Position numbers and translations under genes: made by a program
Notes under the pieces: model-generated
The model's database searches: none
What the model was told of the DNA's origin: nothing
What the model saw: the letters and a program-made list of their open reading frames with translations, nothing else
NCBI GenBank assembly: GCA_038503075.1
Contig: JBCAML010000006.1
Span: 1,922,001 to 1,986,000 of the forward strand
Source: Gyromitra esculenta
Lineage: Eukaryota > Ascomycota > Pezizomycetes > Pezizales > Discinaceae
Length of the DNA: 64,000 bases
Direction of reading: 5' to 3'
Shown: in pieces, positions 44,639-56,555 of the stretch
Numbering within the stretch: the first letter of the stretch is position 1
How the letters are laid out: each line of letters begins with the position of its first letter

Positions 44639-45935
44639 GCCTCATTGGAGGCGCTTGCAGCTTCCAGGGCGAAAAATTGAGGTGGGAGTGGAGGTGGTGG
44701 TAAGGAGGAGGCTGGGGGCGTGCGGGTCGCAGGAGGGGCAGTGAGAGCTCCTCTCATTGTTGGTTTCTTGGGAGCGGAAGGGCAATTGGCGTAGGAGTGA
44801 TCGGGGGCGGCGCAAAACATACATTTTCCGGTGGAACGACGCCACTGCTTTTCCTCCTCTGACAGCTTCCTTCTTCCGTTGACCATTGTATATCGTTGAT
44901 CCTGAGGGGGGCGAGAGATGTTACTGGTACGGCCGAAGGACAGATCCATAGGGGCTAGTCCTCCAGGAGTGAAAGAAGAGGCAGGAGTGAAGGCGACAGG
45001 GGCGCTGAATTGTCCCATGGTATCACGGGTATTCCCTCGCTTTTCTGCCTTGCGAGCACGGATGCGGTTATCCATTCGGGTGAGGGTCGTGATTGTATCG
45101 TTGAGATTGGTGGGGGCGATGGGGGCGAATACCATAGCTTCCTTTAGCTCTTCAGACATGCCGTGTTCGAGTGCGTCCATTTTCGAATTTTCATCGAAGT
45201 TGAGTTGTCCCTAAAATAAGCGGAGAATTCTCGCTTTCCCTGGCGGAGTTGGTGAAGTTCTCTTCGAGCGGTGCCGGTTGGATCTGGGTCTCCAAAAGCG
45301 GTCTCCAGAGCGGCAATGAGTTGTTCCGCACTGGTCCAAGTGGTAAGGCCGGAAGGGAGAACTGTGTGGCGGACCTGTTCTAGAGCTGCTCCTTCTAACC
45401 GATTGATGGTATAAAGGATCATCGTGGTCTCGTTGGCGAAGCGGTCCCGGTTGACAGTTAGCTTGGAGCGTAGCTGGAGTATAAAACCTGGGAGCTTGGC
45501 TCGGGATCCGTCAAACTTTTTGGGGTCCGGCATGCGTTCTGAGCGGTGGGTGTTTGATGGCGGGGGTGGGGTAGCAGCGAGGTTGGGTGGAGCAGGGGGT
45601 GCTTGAATGGTGGCCCGGGCTTCGTTTCGTTCTTGTCGTAACCGGGCAATCAGATTTGCGGCCTCGGTGACCCTTTGATCCTGCTCGGTAGCATGGCGGA
45701 GGGCATTATCGGTCTGGATCCGAGCGGTGTTGAGTTTTACCTCGTTTTCCCGTTCACTTTCCTGGAGGACATCGATTTGATCCTCTAGCGCCTGGTAAAG
45801 ATCTCGGAGTAAGTTGTAATGTTCCGAAGGGTCTTCTCTGATGGCTTGGGTGAAGGCTTCTCGTGTGGGGAAGCGTGGGGAAGAGACAGCAATTCCTTCC
45901 ATGGAAGGGGCAGCGGGAGCGGATGAGCTCATGAT
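44629..45935 (-). pseudogene. gag: D gag with a small frameshifting deletion
   Basis: Starts MSSSAPAAPSMEG (about 45932) and matches E3 Gag through the coiled-coil segment and the first capsid motifs. At ~45213 about 22 nt are missing after FSAY, exactly within the conserved FSAYLADFQRIMGQL segment. The reading frame shifts there. The rest (MDALEHGMSEELKEA, PMDLSFGRT and the CX2CX4HX4C knuckle) continues in another frame to the normal stop. Confidence 0.87.
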
Positions 45936-46115
45936 GAGGTTGGTGGACGGGGTGAGGTGTTTTTTTGTAGGTATTCTTGGTCCAACCACTCAGGGGTGAT
46001 TTCGGCAAGGGGTTTTCTCAGTGTCAAACAAGGGAAGATGTTTGAAATGGATTGATGAATCCAGGCGATGATTCCCATGAGGGGGTAGAAGGTGTAGATG
46101 GAGGAAGCAACGTAA

Positions 46116-46529
46116 TCTCACGGTTCAGTCCCTCAATAAGCCCTTCAGTATCCCTGAAGGTGAACAGTGCTACTTAAGCGAGGTACTAACACGTTCAAAG
46201 AGTGCAGTGTTTCTACAAGTTCTACAGAGGATATACTTCCAGGCGAAGTATCGGCGATGTTTCAAAGCGACAGCGAAGGTTCTGAGGTAGAACCGAGATA
46301 GTATTTGAAGTAAATACAGGTAGAAGTAGAACGAGAACGTTGCTTAAGGAAAGAAAGAAGAAGAGAAACGACCAAAATCCTCCGTTTAAATACCCCGCTT
46401 TCTCGTAACACAAACAGCCATCAGGCAACAGCCGAAACCTAACCGAAAGACAAAGCCATTATACTCCAAGAAAACCCTTCGTAACTTCCACAACCATCTT
46501 AGCCCATTACCCGATTCTTATCCGTGAAA
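46116..46529 (-). repeat. 5' LTR of D
   Basis: 414 bp, TCTCACGG...CCGTGAAA. Confidence 0.88.
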
Positions 46530-48977
46530 TCCTGACATATTGACCAATCGATTCTCTCATTTTGGGCCAATAAAAACTTCTAGACAGGAGTTCGAAAGTC
46601 TTATCCCGTCCAGGGTGTCCTGCCGCAGGGGTATCGTGATGTCTTCTGATTAGTTCCAATCGGAGGGGATCATAGTTTGGAACGTAAAGGTTTCCTCGGT
46701 AATAGAGTTTGCTGTCTCTTTTAGTGCATTCGCTGAGGGTGATTTCCTTCGATTGCTGCTCCTTGTTCTCTAGTGCTAAAAGTATTTTTTTAGGAAACTT
46801 ATCAGCAATGTATCCTTCTTGAAACGTCCAATTCAGCGACTTCATTTGACAAAGAAGCCGACAACAAACTTAGCTGAGGGTCAATATTCTCCTTTTTCAA
46901 CACCACTTGACTTTGGTGTGCTAATCTTTCATCCCCTTCCTTGGTGAGATCTCCTGATCTCCTGGTCAACGCATCGGGTTTTCCTCCTTGGCTCCCTGGT
47001 CGGTATGTGATCACGAAGTCGAAGTGTGATAGGTATTCAGCCCATCTAGCTTGTCGACGGTTGAGTTGCTTGGTACTCATGAAGTACTCAAGGTTCTTAT
47101 GGTCGCTAATGACATCGATGGGGTGCTTTGAGCCTTCCAGTTCCGGCCGCCATTCTTCAAACACTCGGATTATAGCCAATAACTCCTTATCGTAAATCTC
47201 ATAGTTACACTCGGCAGGGGAGTGTTTCTTTGAGAAAAATGCTACCGGGTGTAATACTCCTGCATCATCGTATTGAGATAGTACTCCTCCGGATACGAAG
47301 TCGGAGGCGTCGGTTTCCACAATGATTTTTTTATCAGGATCAAAGTGGATGAGGATGGGAGCAGTGGTGAAGGCATGTTTTAAATTTTCGAAGGCGATGT
47401 CGGCTTCGACAGTCCATTCGAAGGCAATGCCTTTCTTGGTAAGAGCGGTGAGCGGGGCAGCGAGTTTGGAGAATCCTAGGATGAATCGACGGTAGAAATT
47501 GGCAAAACCTAGAAATGCTTGGACATCCTTTACACTCTTTGGTGTCCCCCATTCTCGGACGGCTTTAAGTTTCTCCTCGTCCATTTTGATGCCATCAGGG
47601 GTGAGAATGAGACCAAGGTACTTCGTAGTCTGTACCTCAAACTCGCATTTCTCCGGTTTTAGCAGGATATCATTATCTTGGAGGCTTTGGAGGACCTTGC
47701 GGACATGAACCTGGTGCTCTGCGAAGGTATCGCTATAGATGAGAATGTCATCCAGATAGGCGGTGCAGAATATATCTAGATATTCTTTTAGGCAGTCGTT
47801 GACAAACCGTTGAAACGTCCCGGGTGCGTTGGTTAGGCCGAATGGCATAACTTGATACTCATAGAGCCCATAACGGGTGCGGAAGGCGGTCTTCCACTCA
47901 TCCCCTTCAGCAATACGGATTTGATGGTAGCCATCTCGGAGGTCGAGTTTGGTGTACCATTGTGCTTTTGCTAGTCGGTCAAGTGTTTCACGGATAAGGG
48001 GAGAGGTGTAACGATCCTTGACTGTAATCGCATTAAGACCACGGTAGTCTACACATAACCGGAGGGAGCCGTCGGCCTTTTTGACAAAGAGGACAGGAGA
48101 TCCGGCAGGTGAAGAGCTGGCTCGGATAAACCCTTTTTCGAGATTGTCCTCAATATATTTTTTTAGGACGATAAGTTCTTCTCGAGACATTCCGTACAGA
48201 GGACCAAATGGTGCTTCCTTCCCGTCTTGAAGTTGTATCTTATGGTCATAGGGTCGGCGTGGGGATAGACCTTGAGCTTTCTTCTTATCAAACATATCTA
48301 AGAAGTCGTGATATTCCGCGGGGATCCTGGCTTTCCATTCCTCCTTTGTGGTTTTTTCCTCTAGAATTCTGTTAATCTCGTAGAGGGACATTGCGTAAGC
48401 TTGTAGGGATCGTTTTCGAGTAAGGGTTCTGAAGCTGGCGGCGTTGATGAAAGAAACGTCAAGCTTAGTTGGGGCAGGGATCGAGGGGGCGAAAACGATA
48501 GCGGCGTCAGAGGAACAATGGGTGGTGCAGAGTTTAGAATTAAACTCAATGCGCTTGTCGGCAAAGTGGAGGCGTACATCATGGTAATTCATCCACGGAA
48601 TTCCTAACACCAAGGGGTAATGGCCCAACTGGGTTACAAAGCATGGGGCTTGTTCTTGATGTTGTTGGATGGATAGATTGAGATTTACGATATGTGTGAT
48701 GGCTCCTGAGGCGACAGGACGGCCATCTATGACTTCTAGTTGTCTGGGGGTTTTAAGAGGGGAGAGAGGTAAAGAGTGGTGACTCGCAAATTCCTTATCA
48801 ATGAAGGCGAATCCAGAGGCGCCAGTGTCCAATAGTGCGTGTGTTTTAATAGTTTTATTGCTATGGGAAATGCTACATGAAATAACAAAATGTTCCCCAT
48901 CCAATTGATCCTCCACGCACATATCCGACACTGAAAAACCCGAAATGGAAAACACAGACAAAGGTGAAGAAAAAGGA

Positions 48978-49021
48978 ACCGAAGCAGGGTCACTGGTCGA
49001 CTTCGGCGAAACTAGTTTAAA
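48978..49021 (-). promoter_or_regulatory. C -1 frameshift signal
   Basis: TTTAAAC at 49015-49021 (minus), then a stem of the D type, CCGAAG / CTTCGG, plus a G-T wobble. Confidence 0.8.
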
Positions 49022-50309
49022 GCCTCCTCAGAGGCGCTTGGTTCAAGAGCAAAAACTGGGGAGGTAACGGTGGTGGTGGGAGAGACGAGGCGGGGGAGTA
49101 CGGTTAGCAGGAGGTGCAGTAAGGGCTCCTCTCATTGCTGGTTTTTTGGGGCGGAAGGACAGTTGGCGTCGGGGCGGAACATACACTTGCCCGTGAGCCG
49201 CGCCATTGTTTCTCTTCTTCCGAAAGCTTTCTTCGTCCGTTGACCATTGTGTACCGTTGGTCTTGAGGAGGCGAGAAGATTGCTAGTACGCCCGAAAGAC
49301 AGGTCCATAGGGCTAGTCCTCCTGGGGTAAAGGAGGAAGCAGGGGTGAAGGCGGCGGGGGCACTGAATTGTCCCATATTATCTCTGGCGTTTCGCCGTTT
49401 CTCTGCCTTGCGAGCTCGGATTCGGTTGTCCAATCGGGTGAGGGTAAGAATCATCTCCGGGAGGTTAGCAGGAGCGATAGGTGCGAACACCATTGCTTCC
49501 TTGAGTTCTTCCGACATGCCATGTTCCAGGGCATCCATCTTGGAGTTCTCGTCGAAGTTTAACTGACCCATGATCCTTTGAAAGTCGGCTAGATAAGCCG
49601 AAAAATCACGTTTTCCTTGACGGAGTTGGTGGAGTTCCCGTCGAGCGGTGCCAGTTGGGTCTGGATCGCCAAAGGCAGTTTCCAGGGCGGCGATAAGTTG
49701 CTCTGCGCTGGTCCAGGTGGTGAGGCCCGAGGGGAGAACGGTGTGCCGAACTTGTTCCAACGCTGCCCCTTCTAGACGATTGATAGTATAGAGGATCATC
49801 GTGGTCTCGTTGGCAAAGCGATCCCGGTTGACGGTGAGTTTGGAGCGTAGTTGTAGGATGAAGCCAGGGAGTTTGGTTCGAGATCCGTCGAATTTCTCGG
49901 GATCTGGCATTCGCTCTGAACGATGGGAGTTGGGTGGCGGCGGTGGGGTAGCGGTGAGGTTAGGTGGAGCTGGGGGCGCTTGGATGGCGGATCGAGCTTC
50001 ATTTCGCTCTTGTCGTAACCGGGCGATTAGACTAGCGGCCTCGTTGACCCGTTCATCTTGCTTTGCAGCATGGCGAAGGGCGTTGTCAGTCTGGATTTGT
50101 GCTGTGCCGAGTTTTACCTCGGTTTCTCTTTCGTTCTCTTGGAGGACGTCGATTTGGTCCTCCAAGGCTTGATAGAGGTCCCTGAGATGATTATACAACT
50201 CAGCGGTGTCTTCTCTCAGTGCTTGGGCAAAGGCTTCTCTGGTAGGGAAGCGTGGGGTGGCGACAGCGGCTCCTTCGGTGGAGGGGCCAGCGGGAGCGGG
50301 TGAGCTCAT
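49022..50309 (-). pseudogene. gag: C gag, frameshifted in its 3' third
   Basis: Starts MSSPAPAGPSTEG (about 50309). The coiled-coil, linker and capsid-like domain (FGDPDPTGTARRELHQLR, FSAYLADFQRIMGQLNF) are intact. One base lost in PMDLSFGRT (~49310) and further small deletions around 49150-49200 disrupt the zinc-knuckle region, where the CX2CX4HX4C array cannot be read in one frame. The reading frame then ends early at 49104. Confidence 0.85.
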
Positions 50310-50512
50310 GATGTGGGTGTTGGGCGAGGAAAGGAGTTCTGGCGTAGGTATTCCTGGTCCAGCCACTCAGGAATGACTTCAACCAAGGTTTGTGGTTTTC
50401 GCAGTGTTAAGCAAGGGAAGATGCTTAGGATGGATTGGCGAAGTCGGGAGAGGATTTCCATGCAACGCGTTGTTTTCTGCAGTAGAAGGTGTAGATGATG
50501 GAAGCAACGTAA

Positions 50513-50997
50513 TCTCACGGTTGAGTCCCTCGTTAAGCCCTTCAGTATCCCTGAAGGTGAAAGAAGTGCTGTATCCTGTAGAGTCGCGCTTGAACGTGTT
50601 GCTGCTTGAGCAGCACTGCTCACCTTCAGTATCCCTGAAGGTGAGCAGTGCTACTCAAGCGAGGTAAACAACACGTTCAAAGTACGCGACGTTTTCTACA
50701 AGTTCTACGAGGGGTCTATCTCAAAGCGAGATAAGTGTGGCGAGATAGACAGCGACAGCGAGGGTTCTGAGGTAGAACCGAGATAGTATTTTAATGACGA
50801 CAGCAGAAGGTAAACGAGAACGTTGCTTAAGGAAAGAAGAGGAAAAGAGACAAGAACAACCAAAATCCAACGCTTAAATACCCCGCTTTCCTTAACAAAA
50901 CCTATAACCGAAAATAACCGAACAACAAAGAGATTGTACAACTACCATACGACCAACAACCCAACCACAACTCATTATCCGAAATTAATCCATGAAA
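50513..50997 (-). repeat. 5' LTR of C with inverted hairpin duplication
   Basis: 485 bp. At 50550-50635 the hairpin CTTCAGTATCCCTGAAG occurs twice. The DNA between the copies (GAACGTGTTG...GAGCAGCACTGCTCAC) is an inverted copy of the sequence that normally follows the hairpin. Confidence 0.85.
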
Positions 50998-53981
50998 GGG
51001 GACACTTTGGTACTTGCAGACTCCTGGTTATTTGCTGAGAATTCGGCCATAGGTAGCCATCTGCTCCAGTCTTCCTGTTGATAGGATACATAAGAGCGTA
51101 GGTATTGTTCCATGACCGCGTTAAATCTCTCCGTTTGTCCGTCAGTTTCAGGGTGAAAGGCAGTAGACATCCTGGCTTGGATTCCTAGGCGTTGACAAAG
51201 TTCTTTCCAGAAATGGGCAGTGAATTGTGTTCCTCGATCGGACGTGACGTGCGTAGGCAAACCATGAAGTTTCCAGATGTGCTGTAAATAAAGATCTGCA
51301 ACTTCTCGAGAGTTGACCGTGGTATTGCAGGGGATTAAATGTCGCATCTTTGATAAACGATCAACGACTACCATAACAGCATCATAACCATTCGATTCGG
51401 GGAGGCCAGTAACAAAGTCCATCGAGATCTCTTGCCAGGGTTGTTGAGGGATTGGTAGGGGTCGAAGGACACCTTGGGTACGTTGGGTGACTGGCTTTGC
51501 TTTTTGGCAAATATGGCAATTACGTATGTAGCGTCTCACTATTTCCCTCATTTTCGGCCAATAAAAGGTTCTCGCCAGGAGTTCAAAGGTTTTATCTCGT
51601 CCTGGATGTCCTGCTGCCGGGTATCGTGATGTCTTCTTATGAGTTGTAGGCGGAGAGGGTCGGAGTCGGGAACGTAGATGCAATGTCGGTAATGGAGCAT
51701 TCCATCTTTTTCCTTGCCTTCGCTTAGGGTAATTTCCTTTGATCTTTGGTCCTTATTTTTCAGTGCCAGGAGTATCTTTTCCGAACTTATCAGCAATATA
51801 TCCTTCTTGGAAGAGTTTATTTAGGGGGGCGTCCAGTTCAGCGGCTTCATTTGACAAAGAAGCCGACAACAAACTTAGCTTAGGATCAACGTTTTCTTTC
51901 TTCAACACTACTTGGCTCTGGTGTGCCAGTCTTTCATCCCCTTCCTTGGGGAGATCTCCTGATCTCCTAGTAAGTGCATCGGGTTTTCCTCCTTGGTTCC
52001 CTGGTCGGTATGTGATCACGAAGTCGAAGCGTGATAGGTATTCAGCCCATCTGGCTTGTCGACGGTTCAATTGCTTAGTACTCATGAAGTACTCAAGGTT
52101 CTTATGATCGCTAATGACGTCGATGGGGTGCTTTGAGCCTTCTAGCTCCGGTCGCCATTCCTCAAACACTCGGATTATGGCTAATAACTCCTTGTCGTAG
52201 ATCTCGTAGTTGCACTCGGCGGGGGAGTGTTTCTTTGAGAAAAAGGCTACCGGGTGTAATACTCCTGCATCATCGTATTGAGATAGTACTCCTCCGGATA
52301 CGAAGTCGGAGGCGTCGGTTTCCACAATGATTTTTTTATCAGGGTCGAAGTGGATAAGGACCGGAGCAGTGGTGAAGGCATGTTTGAGGTTTTCGAAGGC
52401 TATATCAGCTTCGATAGTCCATTCAAAAACAATGCCTTTCTTGGTGAGGGCGGTGAGCGGGGCAGCAAGTTTGGAGAAACCTAGGATGAATCGACGGTAG
52501 AAATTGGCAAAACCCAAAAATGCTTGGACATCCTTTACGCTTTTTGGTGTCCCCCATTCTCGGACGGCTTTGAGTTTCTCCTCGTCCATTTTGATACCAT
52601 CAGGGGTGAGGATAAGACCAAGGTATTTAGTAGTTTGTACCTCAAACTCGCATTTCTCCGGTTTTAACAGGATGTTGTTTTCCTTGAGGGTTTGGAGTAT
52701 CTTTCTGACGTGGACTTGGTGTTCCGCGAAGGTATCGCTATAGATAAGGATATCATCGAGGTAGGCGGTGCAGAAAATATCTAGATACTCTCTCAGGCAG
52801 TCGTTGACAAAGCGTTGAAAGGTGCCGGGTGCATTGGTTAGGCCGAATGGCATTACTTGATATTCATAGAGACCATATCGGGTACAGAAGGCGGTTTTCC
52901 ATTCATCCCCCTCGGCAATGCGTATTTGGTGATAACCATCGCGGAGATCGAGTTTGGTATACCACTGTGCTTTTGCTAGTCTATCGAGGGTCTCTCGGAT
53001 AAGGGGAGAGGTATAGCGGTCCTTGACTGTAATCGCATTAAGGCCTCGATAGTCTACACATAAGCGGAGTGAGCCGTCAGCCTTTTTGACAAAAAGAACG
53101 GGGGATCCGGCAGGAGAGGAGCTAGCCCGAATGAAACCCTTTTCGAGGTTATCTTCAATGTATTTTTTCAGCACTATTAGCTCCTCCCGAGACATTCCAT
53201 ACAGAGGGCCGAATGGGGCTTCTTTCCCATCTTGGAGTTGTATCTTATGGTCATAGGATCGACGTGGGGATAGGCCTTGAGCTTTCTTTTTGTCAAACAT
53301 ATCCAAGAAGTCATGATATTCAGCGGGGATCCTCGCTCTCCATTCCTCTTTCGTTGTTTTCTCCTCTAGAATTTTATTTATTTCATAGAGGGACATCGCA
53401 TAAGCTTGCAGAGAGCGTTTTCGAGTAAGGGTTCTGAAGCTGGCGGCGTTGATGAAAGACATGTTTAACCTTGGAGGAGCGGTAATCGATGGAGTAGATA
53501 CCACGGGGGAATGAGGGGCGCAGTGGGTAGTGCAGAGTTTAGAGTTAAACTCAATGCGTTTTTTGGCAAAATGAAGCTGAACATCGTGATGATTCATCCA
53601 GGGTATCCCTAAGATTAAAGGATAGTGGCCTAGTTGGGTCACGAAGCACGGGGCTTGTTCTCGATGATTCTGAATGGACAGGTTGAGGTTAATAATATGG
53701 GTAATGTCTCCTGAAGTGACAGGGCGACCATCGATGACTTCAAGCTGTCGAGGTGTTTTTAAAGGAGTGAGGGGTAAGGAGTGGTGACTCGCGAATTCTT
53801 TATCTATGAAAGCAAATCCTGAGGCTCCGGTATCCAATAGTGCGTGGGTTTTAATGATTTTATTGTTATGGGAAATGCTACATGATATAACAAAATGTTC
53901 CCCGTCCAACTGATCCTCTACACACATATCCGATACTGAAAAACCCGAAATAGAAAATGCTGACAAGGGTAAAGAAATGGG

Positions 53982-54026
53982 AACCAAGGCGGGGTCACTT
54001 TTCGGCCTTGGTTGAACTAGTTTAAA
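53982..54026 (-). promoter_or_regulatory. B -1 frameshift signal
   Basis: TTTAAAC at 54020-54026 (minus); 9-bp stem AACCAAGGC / GCCTTGGTT. Confidence 0.83.
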
Positions 54027-55309
54027 GACTCGTTGGAGGAGTCTGCTGATTCTAACGCGAAAAACTGAGGAGGGAGAGGTGGCGGTGGTAGAGAGGAGGC
54101 GTGCGGTGTACGGGTAGCGGGTGGTGCAGTGAGGGCTCCCCTCATTGTAGGTTTCTTGGGGGCGGAGGGGCAGTTGGCGTACGAGTGGTCAGGGGCGGCG
54201 CAAAACATGCACTTTCCAGTAGAGCGGCGCCACTGCTTTTCTTCCTCTGAGAGCTTTCTTCGTCCGTTAACCATCGTATAACGTTGGTCTTGAGGGGGGC
54301 GAGAAAGATTGCTGGTACGTCCGAAAGATAAATCCATAGGGGCTAGTCCTCCCGGGGTAAAGGAGGAAGCAGGGGTGAAGGCGGCGGGAGCACTGAATTG
54401 ACCTATGTTGTCTCGAGCGTTTCCCCGTTTCTCTGCCTTGCGGGCTCGGATACGGTTGTCTAGTCGAGTGAGGGTAAGAATCATTTCCGGGAGGTTGGCG
54501 GGGGCGATTGGTGCAAACACCATAGCCTCTTTTAGTTCTTCCGACATGCCATGTTCCAGTGCGTCCATTTTTGAGTTCTCGTCGAAATTCAGTTGGCCCA
54601 TGATCCTTTGAAAGTCGGCTAGATAGGCCGAGAAGTCGCGCTTTCCCTGACGGAGTTGGTGAAGTTCTCGCCGAGCAGTGCCAGTTGGATCTGGGTCTCC
54701 GAAGGCAGTTTCCAAGGCGGCGATAAGTTGTTCCGCGCTGTTCCAAGTGGTGAGGCCTGAGGGGAGAACTGTGTGGCGAACCTGTTTCAAGGCTGCTCCT
54801 TCCAGTCGATTGATAGTGTAAAGTATCATTGTGGTTTCGTTGGCGAAGCGATCTCGGTTGACGGTTAACTTGGAGCGTAGTTGGAGTATAAAACCAGGGA
54901 GCTTTGCTCGGGATCCATCGAACTTCTCTGGGTCCGGCATGCGTTCTGATCGGTGGGTGTTTGACGGCGGAGGTGGAGTAGCTGTAAGGTTGGGTGGAGC
55001 GGGGGGCACTTGGGTGGCGGATCGAGCCTCGTTCCGTTCTTGTCGAAGTCGAGCAATGAGGCTAGCGGCTTCCGTGACCCGTTGGTCTTGTTCTGTAGCG
55101 TGACGGAGAGCATTGTCGGTCTGGATCCGGGCGGTGTTGAGTTTTACCTCATTTTCCCGTTCGCTTTCCTGGAGGACATCAATCTGGTCTTCCAGGGCTT
55201 GGTTTAACTCCCTGAGTTCATTGTATAGTTCTGCAGGGTCGTCTCGGTAGGCTTGGGCGAAGGCTTCTCTAGTCGGGAAGCGTTTTGTGGCGACGGCGGC
55301 TCCTTCCAT
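54017..55309 (-). CDS. gag: B Gag, intact
   Basis: 430 residues, MEGAAVATKRF... to ..ESLN-stop. Order: coiled-coil-prone N-terminus (~residues 20-95), Pro-rich linker, capsid-like domain (ERMPDPEKFDGSRAKLPGF; FGDPDPTGTARRELHQLR; FSAYLADFQRIMGQLNF), LDNRIRARKAEKRG, PMDLSFGRT, and knuckle C-MF-C-AAPD-H-SYAN-C. It lacks the ~10-residue Ser/Ala-rich N-terminal extension of M1, E3 and D, starting instead at the internal MEG shared with P2. No disabling change is seen although its pol is broken. Confidence 0.92.
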   Translation of the reverse strand: MEGAAVATKRFPTREAFAQAYRDDPAELYNELRELNQALEDQIDVLQESERENEVKLNTARIQTDNALRHATEQDQRVTEAASLIARLRQERNEARSATQVPPAPPNLTATPPPPSNTHRSERMPDPEKFDGSRAKLPGFILQLRSKLTVNRDRFANETTMILYTINRLEGAALKQVRHTVLPSGLTTWNSAEQLIAALETAFGDPDPTGTARRELHQLRQGKRDFSAYLADFQRIMGQLNFDENSKMDALEHGMSEELKEAMVFAPIAPANLPEMILTLTRLDNRIRARKAEKRGNARDNIGQFSAPAAFTPASSFTPGGLAPMDLSFGRTSNLSRPPQDQRYTMVNGRRKLSEEEKQWRRSTGKCMFCAAPDHSYANCPSAPKKPTMRGALTAPPATRTPHASSLPPPPLPPQFFALESADSSNESLN

Positions 55310-55383
55310 GGTGGAGTCGATGGGGGTAGGTGTGCTTTGTGTGGATTAGGTGGTAGAAGGTGTAGATGATGGAAGCAACGTAA

Positions 55384-55826
55384 TCTCACGGTTCAGTCCC
55401 TCGTTAAGCCCTTCAGTATCCCTGAAGGTGAGCAGTGCTACTTAAGCGAGGTTCTAACACGTTCGAAGAGTGCGGTGTTTCTACAAGTTCTACAAGGGGT
55501 TTATCTCCAGACGAGATAAATGCAGCGAAGTAGACAACGACAGCAAGGGTTCTGAGGTAGAACCGAAGTAGTATTATAGCAATGACAGAAGAAGGTAACG
55601 AGAACGTTGCTTAAGGAAGAGAAAGCAAAACATGAGCGACCAAAATCCTTCCTTAAATACCCCGCTTTTTGGTAACACCAGCAACAATCCGACAACAACC
55701 GAAACACAAAGACATTATTCCGACAACCCTAAACATACTCGAACAACAAAGGAATTATACAACCATCCAAGCAACGATACAATCGCTAGTCAAACCACGA
55801 TTCATACTCTAAGTCAATCCATGAAA
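55384..55826 (-). repeat. 5' LTR of B
   Basis: 443 bp, TCTCACGG...CCATGAAA. Confidence 0.88.
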
Positions 55827-56146
55827 GGGGTATTCTTCAAGGTGAAGTCTCGGTGATGTTTCGCAGCGATAGCGAAGGTTCGAGGTAGAACCGAGATAGT
55901 ATTGAGATAATACAAGTAGAAGTAAACGAGAACGTTGCTTAAGAGAAGAAGAAAAGAGACAAAAATGACCGAAATCCGTCGCTTAAATACCCCGCTTTCC
56001 CGTAACACAATGAACAACCTGACAACGACTGAAACGCAACCGAACTACAATAGAATTGTAATACAAGGACCAAAACCCATAACTACTGTCGCACCAAGTC
56101 CTAACTCTATCCCTAATCCGTGAAAGTGACATGCGTGGGAGTCCAA

Positions 56147-56555
56147 TTTCATGGATTAAGTTTGGGTAATGGATCGTAGTTTGATTACTGGTTGTAGCGT
56201 TGTTTGGATGATTGTACAATCTCTTTGTTGTTCGGTTATTTTTCGGTTATGAGTTTTGTTAAGGAAAGCAAGGTATTTAAGCGATGGATTTCAGTCGTTT
56301 GTGTTCTTCTTCTTTTCTTTCCTTAAGCAACGTTCTCGTTATACTTCTCTTGTATCAAGTTTTAACACCACTTCGATTCTTCCTCAGAATCCTCGCTGTC
56401 ACCGTGAACCCTTACCGATACTTCGCCTTGAAGTATACTCCCTGTAGGACCTGTAAAAACCTTGCACTCATCGAAACAAGTTGATACCTCACTTAAGTAG
56501 CACTGCTCACCTTCGGGGATACCGAAGGGCTTAACTGAGAGACTCAACCGTGAGA
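56147..56555 (+). mobile_element. Family 2 solo LTR S5
   Basis: A 409-bp plus-oriented LTR, TTTCATGG...CCGTGAGA. Flanks TCCAA / TCCAT are a duplication with one change. It is inserted in Z integrase. Its U5 hairpin stem is CCTTCGG / CCGAAGG, a covariant of the usual CCTTCAG / CTGAAGG. Confidence 0.83.

Larger units (their letters stand above)
40534..46529 (-). mobile_element. Family 2 chromovirus D, innermost of the nest
   Basis: 6.0 kb; LTRs 40534-40951 and 46116-46529; perfect duplication TCCTG (40529-40533, 46530-46534). The self-primer complement AAGCAACGT is at 46105-46113. Although youngest by position, its two LTRs differ at roughly one site in ten over the part I aligned. Confidence 0.93.
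39349..49021 (-). pseudogene. pol: C pol, split by D
   Basis: The protease-RT-RNase H ORF (48961-46802, 719 aa) keeps LLDTGASGFAFID, YLDD, DASDFVSGG and DHKNLEYF. A ~20-nt deletion near 46825 shifts the frame into the integrase zinc-region ORF (46845-46530). D then interrupts. The integrase core and chromodomain follow at 40533-39349 ([46 protein letters not shown]), with no further breaks. The D insertion has a clean TCCTG duplication, so the coding order is unambiguous. Confidence 0.9.
38948..50997 (-). mobile_element. Family 2 chromovirus C, carrying element D
   Basis: LTRs at 38948-39348 and 50513-50997. From the hairpin onward (~375 bp) I see no difference between them. The right LTR has an extra ~84 bp. 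The flanking repeat is GGGG (38944-38947, 50998-51001), a short or eroded duplication. The self-primer complement is at 50502-50510. D is inserted in its integrase. Confidence 0.92.
38290..54026 (-). pseudogene. pol: B pol, split by C and frameshifted
   Basis: The protease-RT-RNase H ORF (53987-51753, 744 aa) has LLDTGASGFAFID, YLDD and the RNase H motifs intact. A deletion near 51780 and another near 51625 shift the frame before the integrase zinc region. The integrase core ([28 protein letters not shown]) lies in 51683-51000, until C interrupts. The rest, with chromodomain YLVEWTGYAHPTWELAEDL, is at 38947-38290 with another frameshift near 38730-38780. B cannot move by itself. Confidence 0.9.
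37842..55826 (-). mobile_element. Family 2 chromovirus B, carrying element C
   Basis: LTRs at 37842-38289 (448 bp) and 55384-55826 (443 bp) differ at about a dozen sites. The perfect duplication GGGGT is at 37837-37841 and 55827-55831. The self-primer complement is at 55373-55381. Its pol is split at 38947/50998 by element C. Confidence 0.92.
37725..56125 (-). mobile_element. Solo LTR A, split by element B
   Basis: TCTTACGG (37725) to CCGTGAAA (56125), with the perfect duplication GTGAC at 37720-37724 and 56126-56130. Only LTR sequence remains (37725-37841 and 55832-56125). B lies inside with its own GGGGT duplication. Confidence 0.88.

Noticed and set aside
46941..47195. Many 60-130-codon ORFs opposite the pol genes
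   Set aside because: They recur at the same place on the antisense strand of every pol copy and vary with its substitutions. They are shadows of conserved coding sequence, with no start context or domains.
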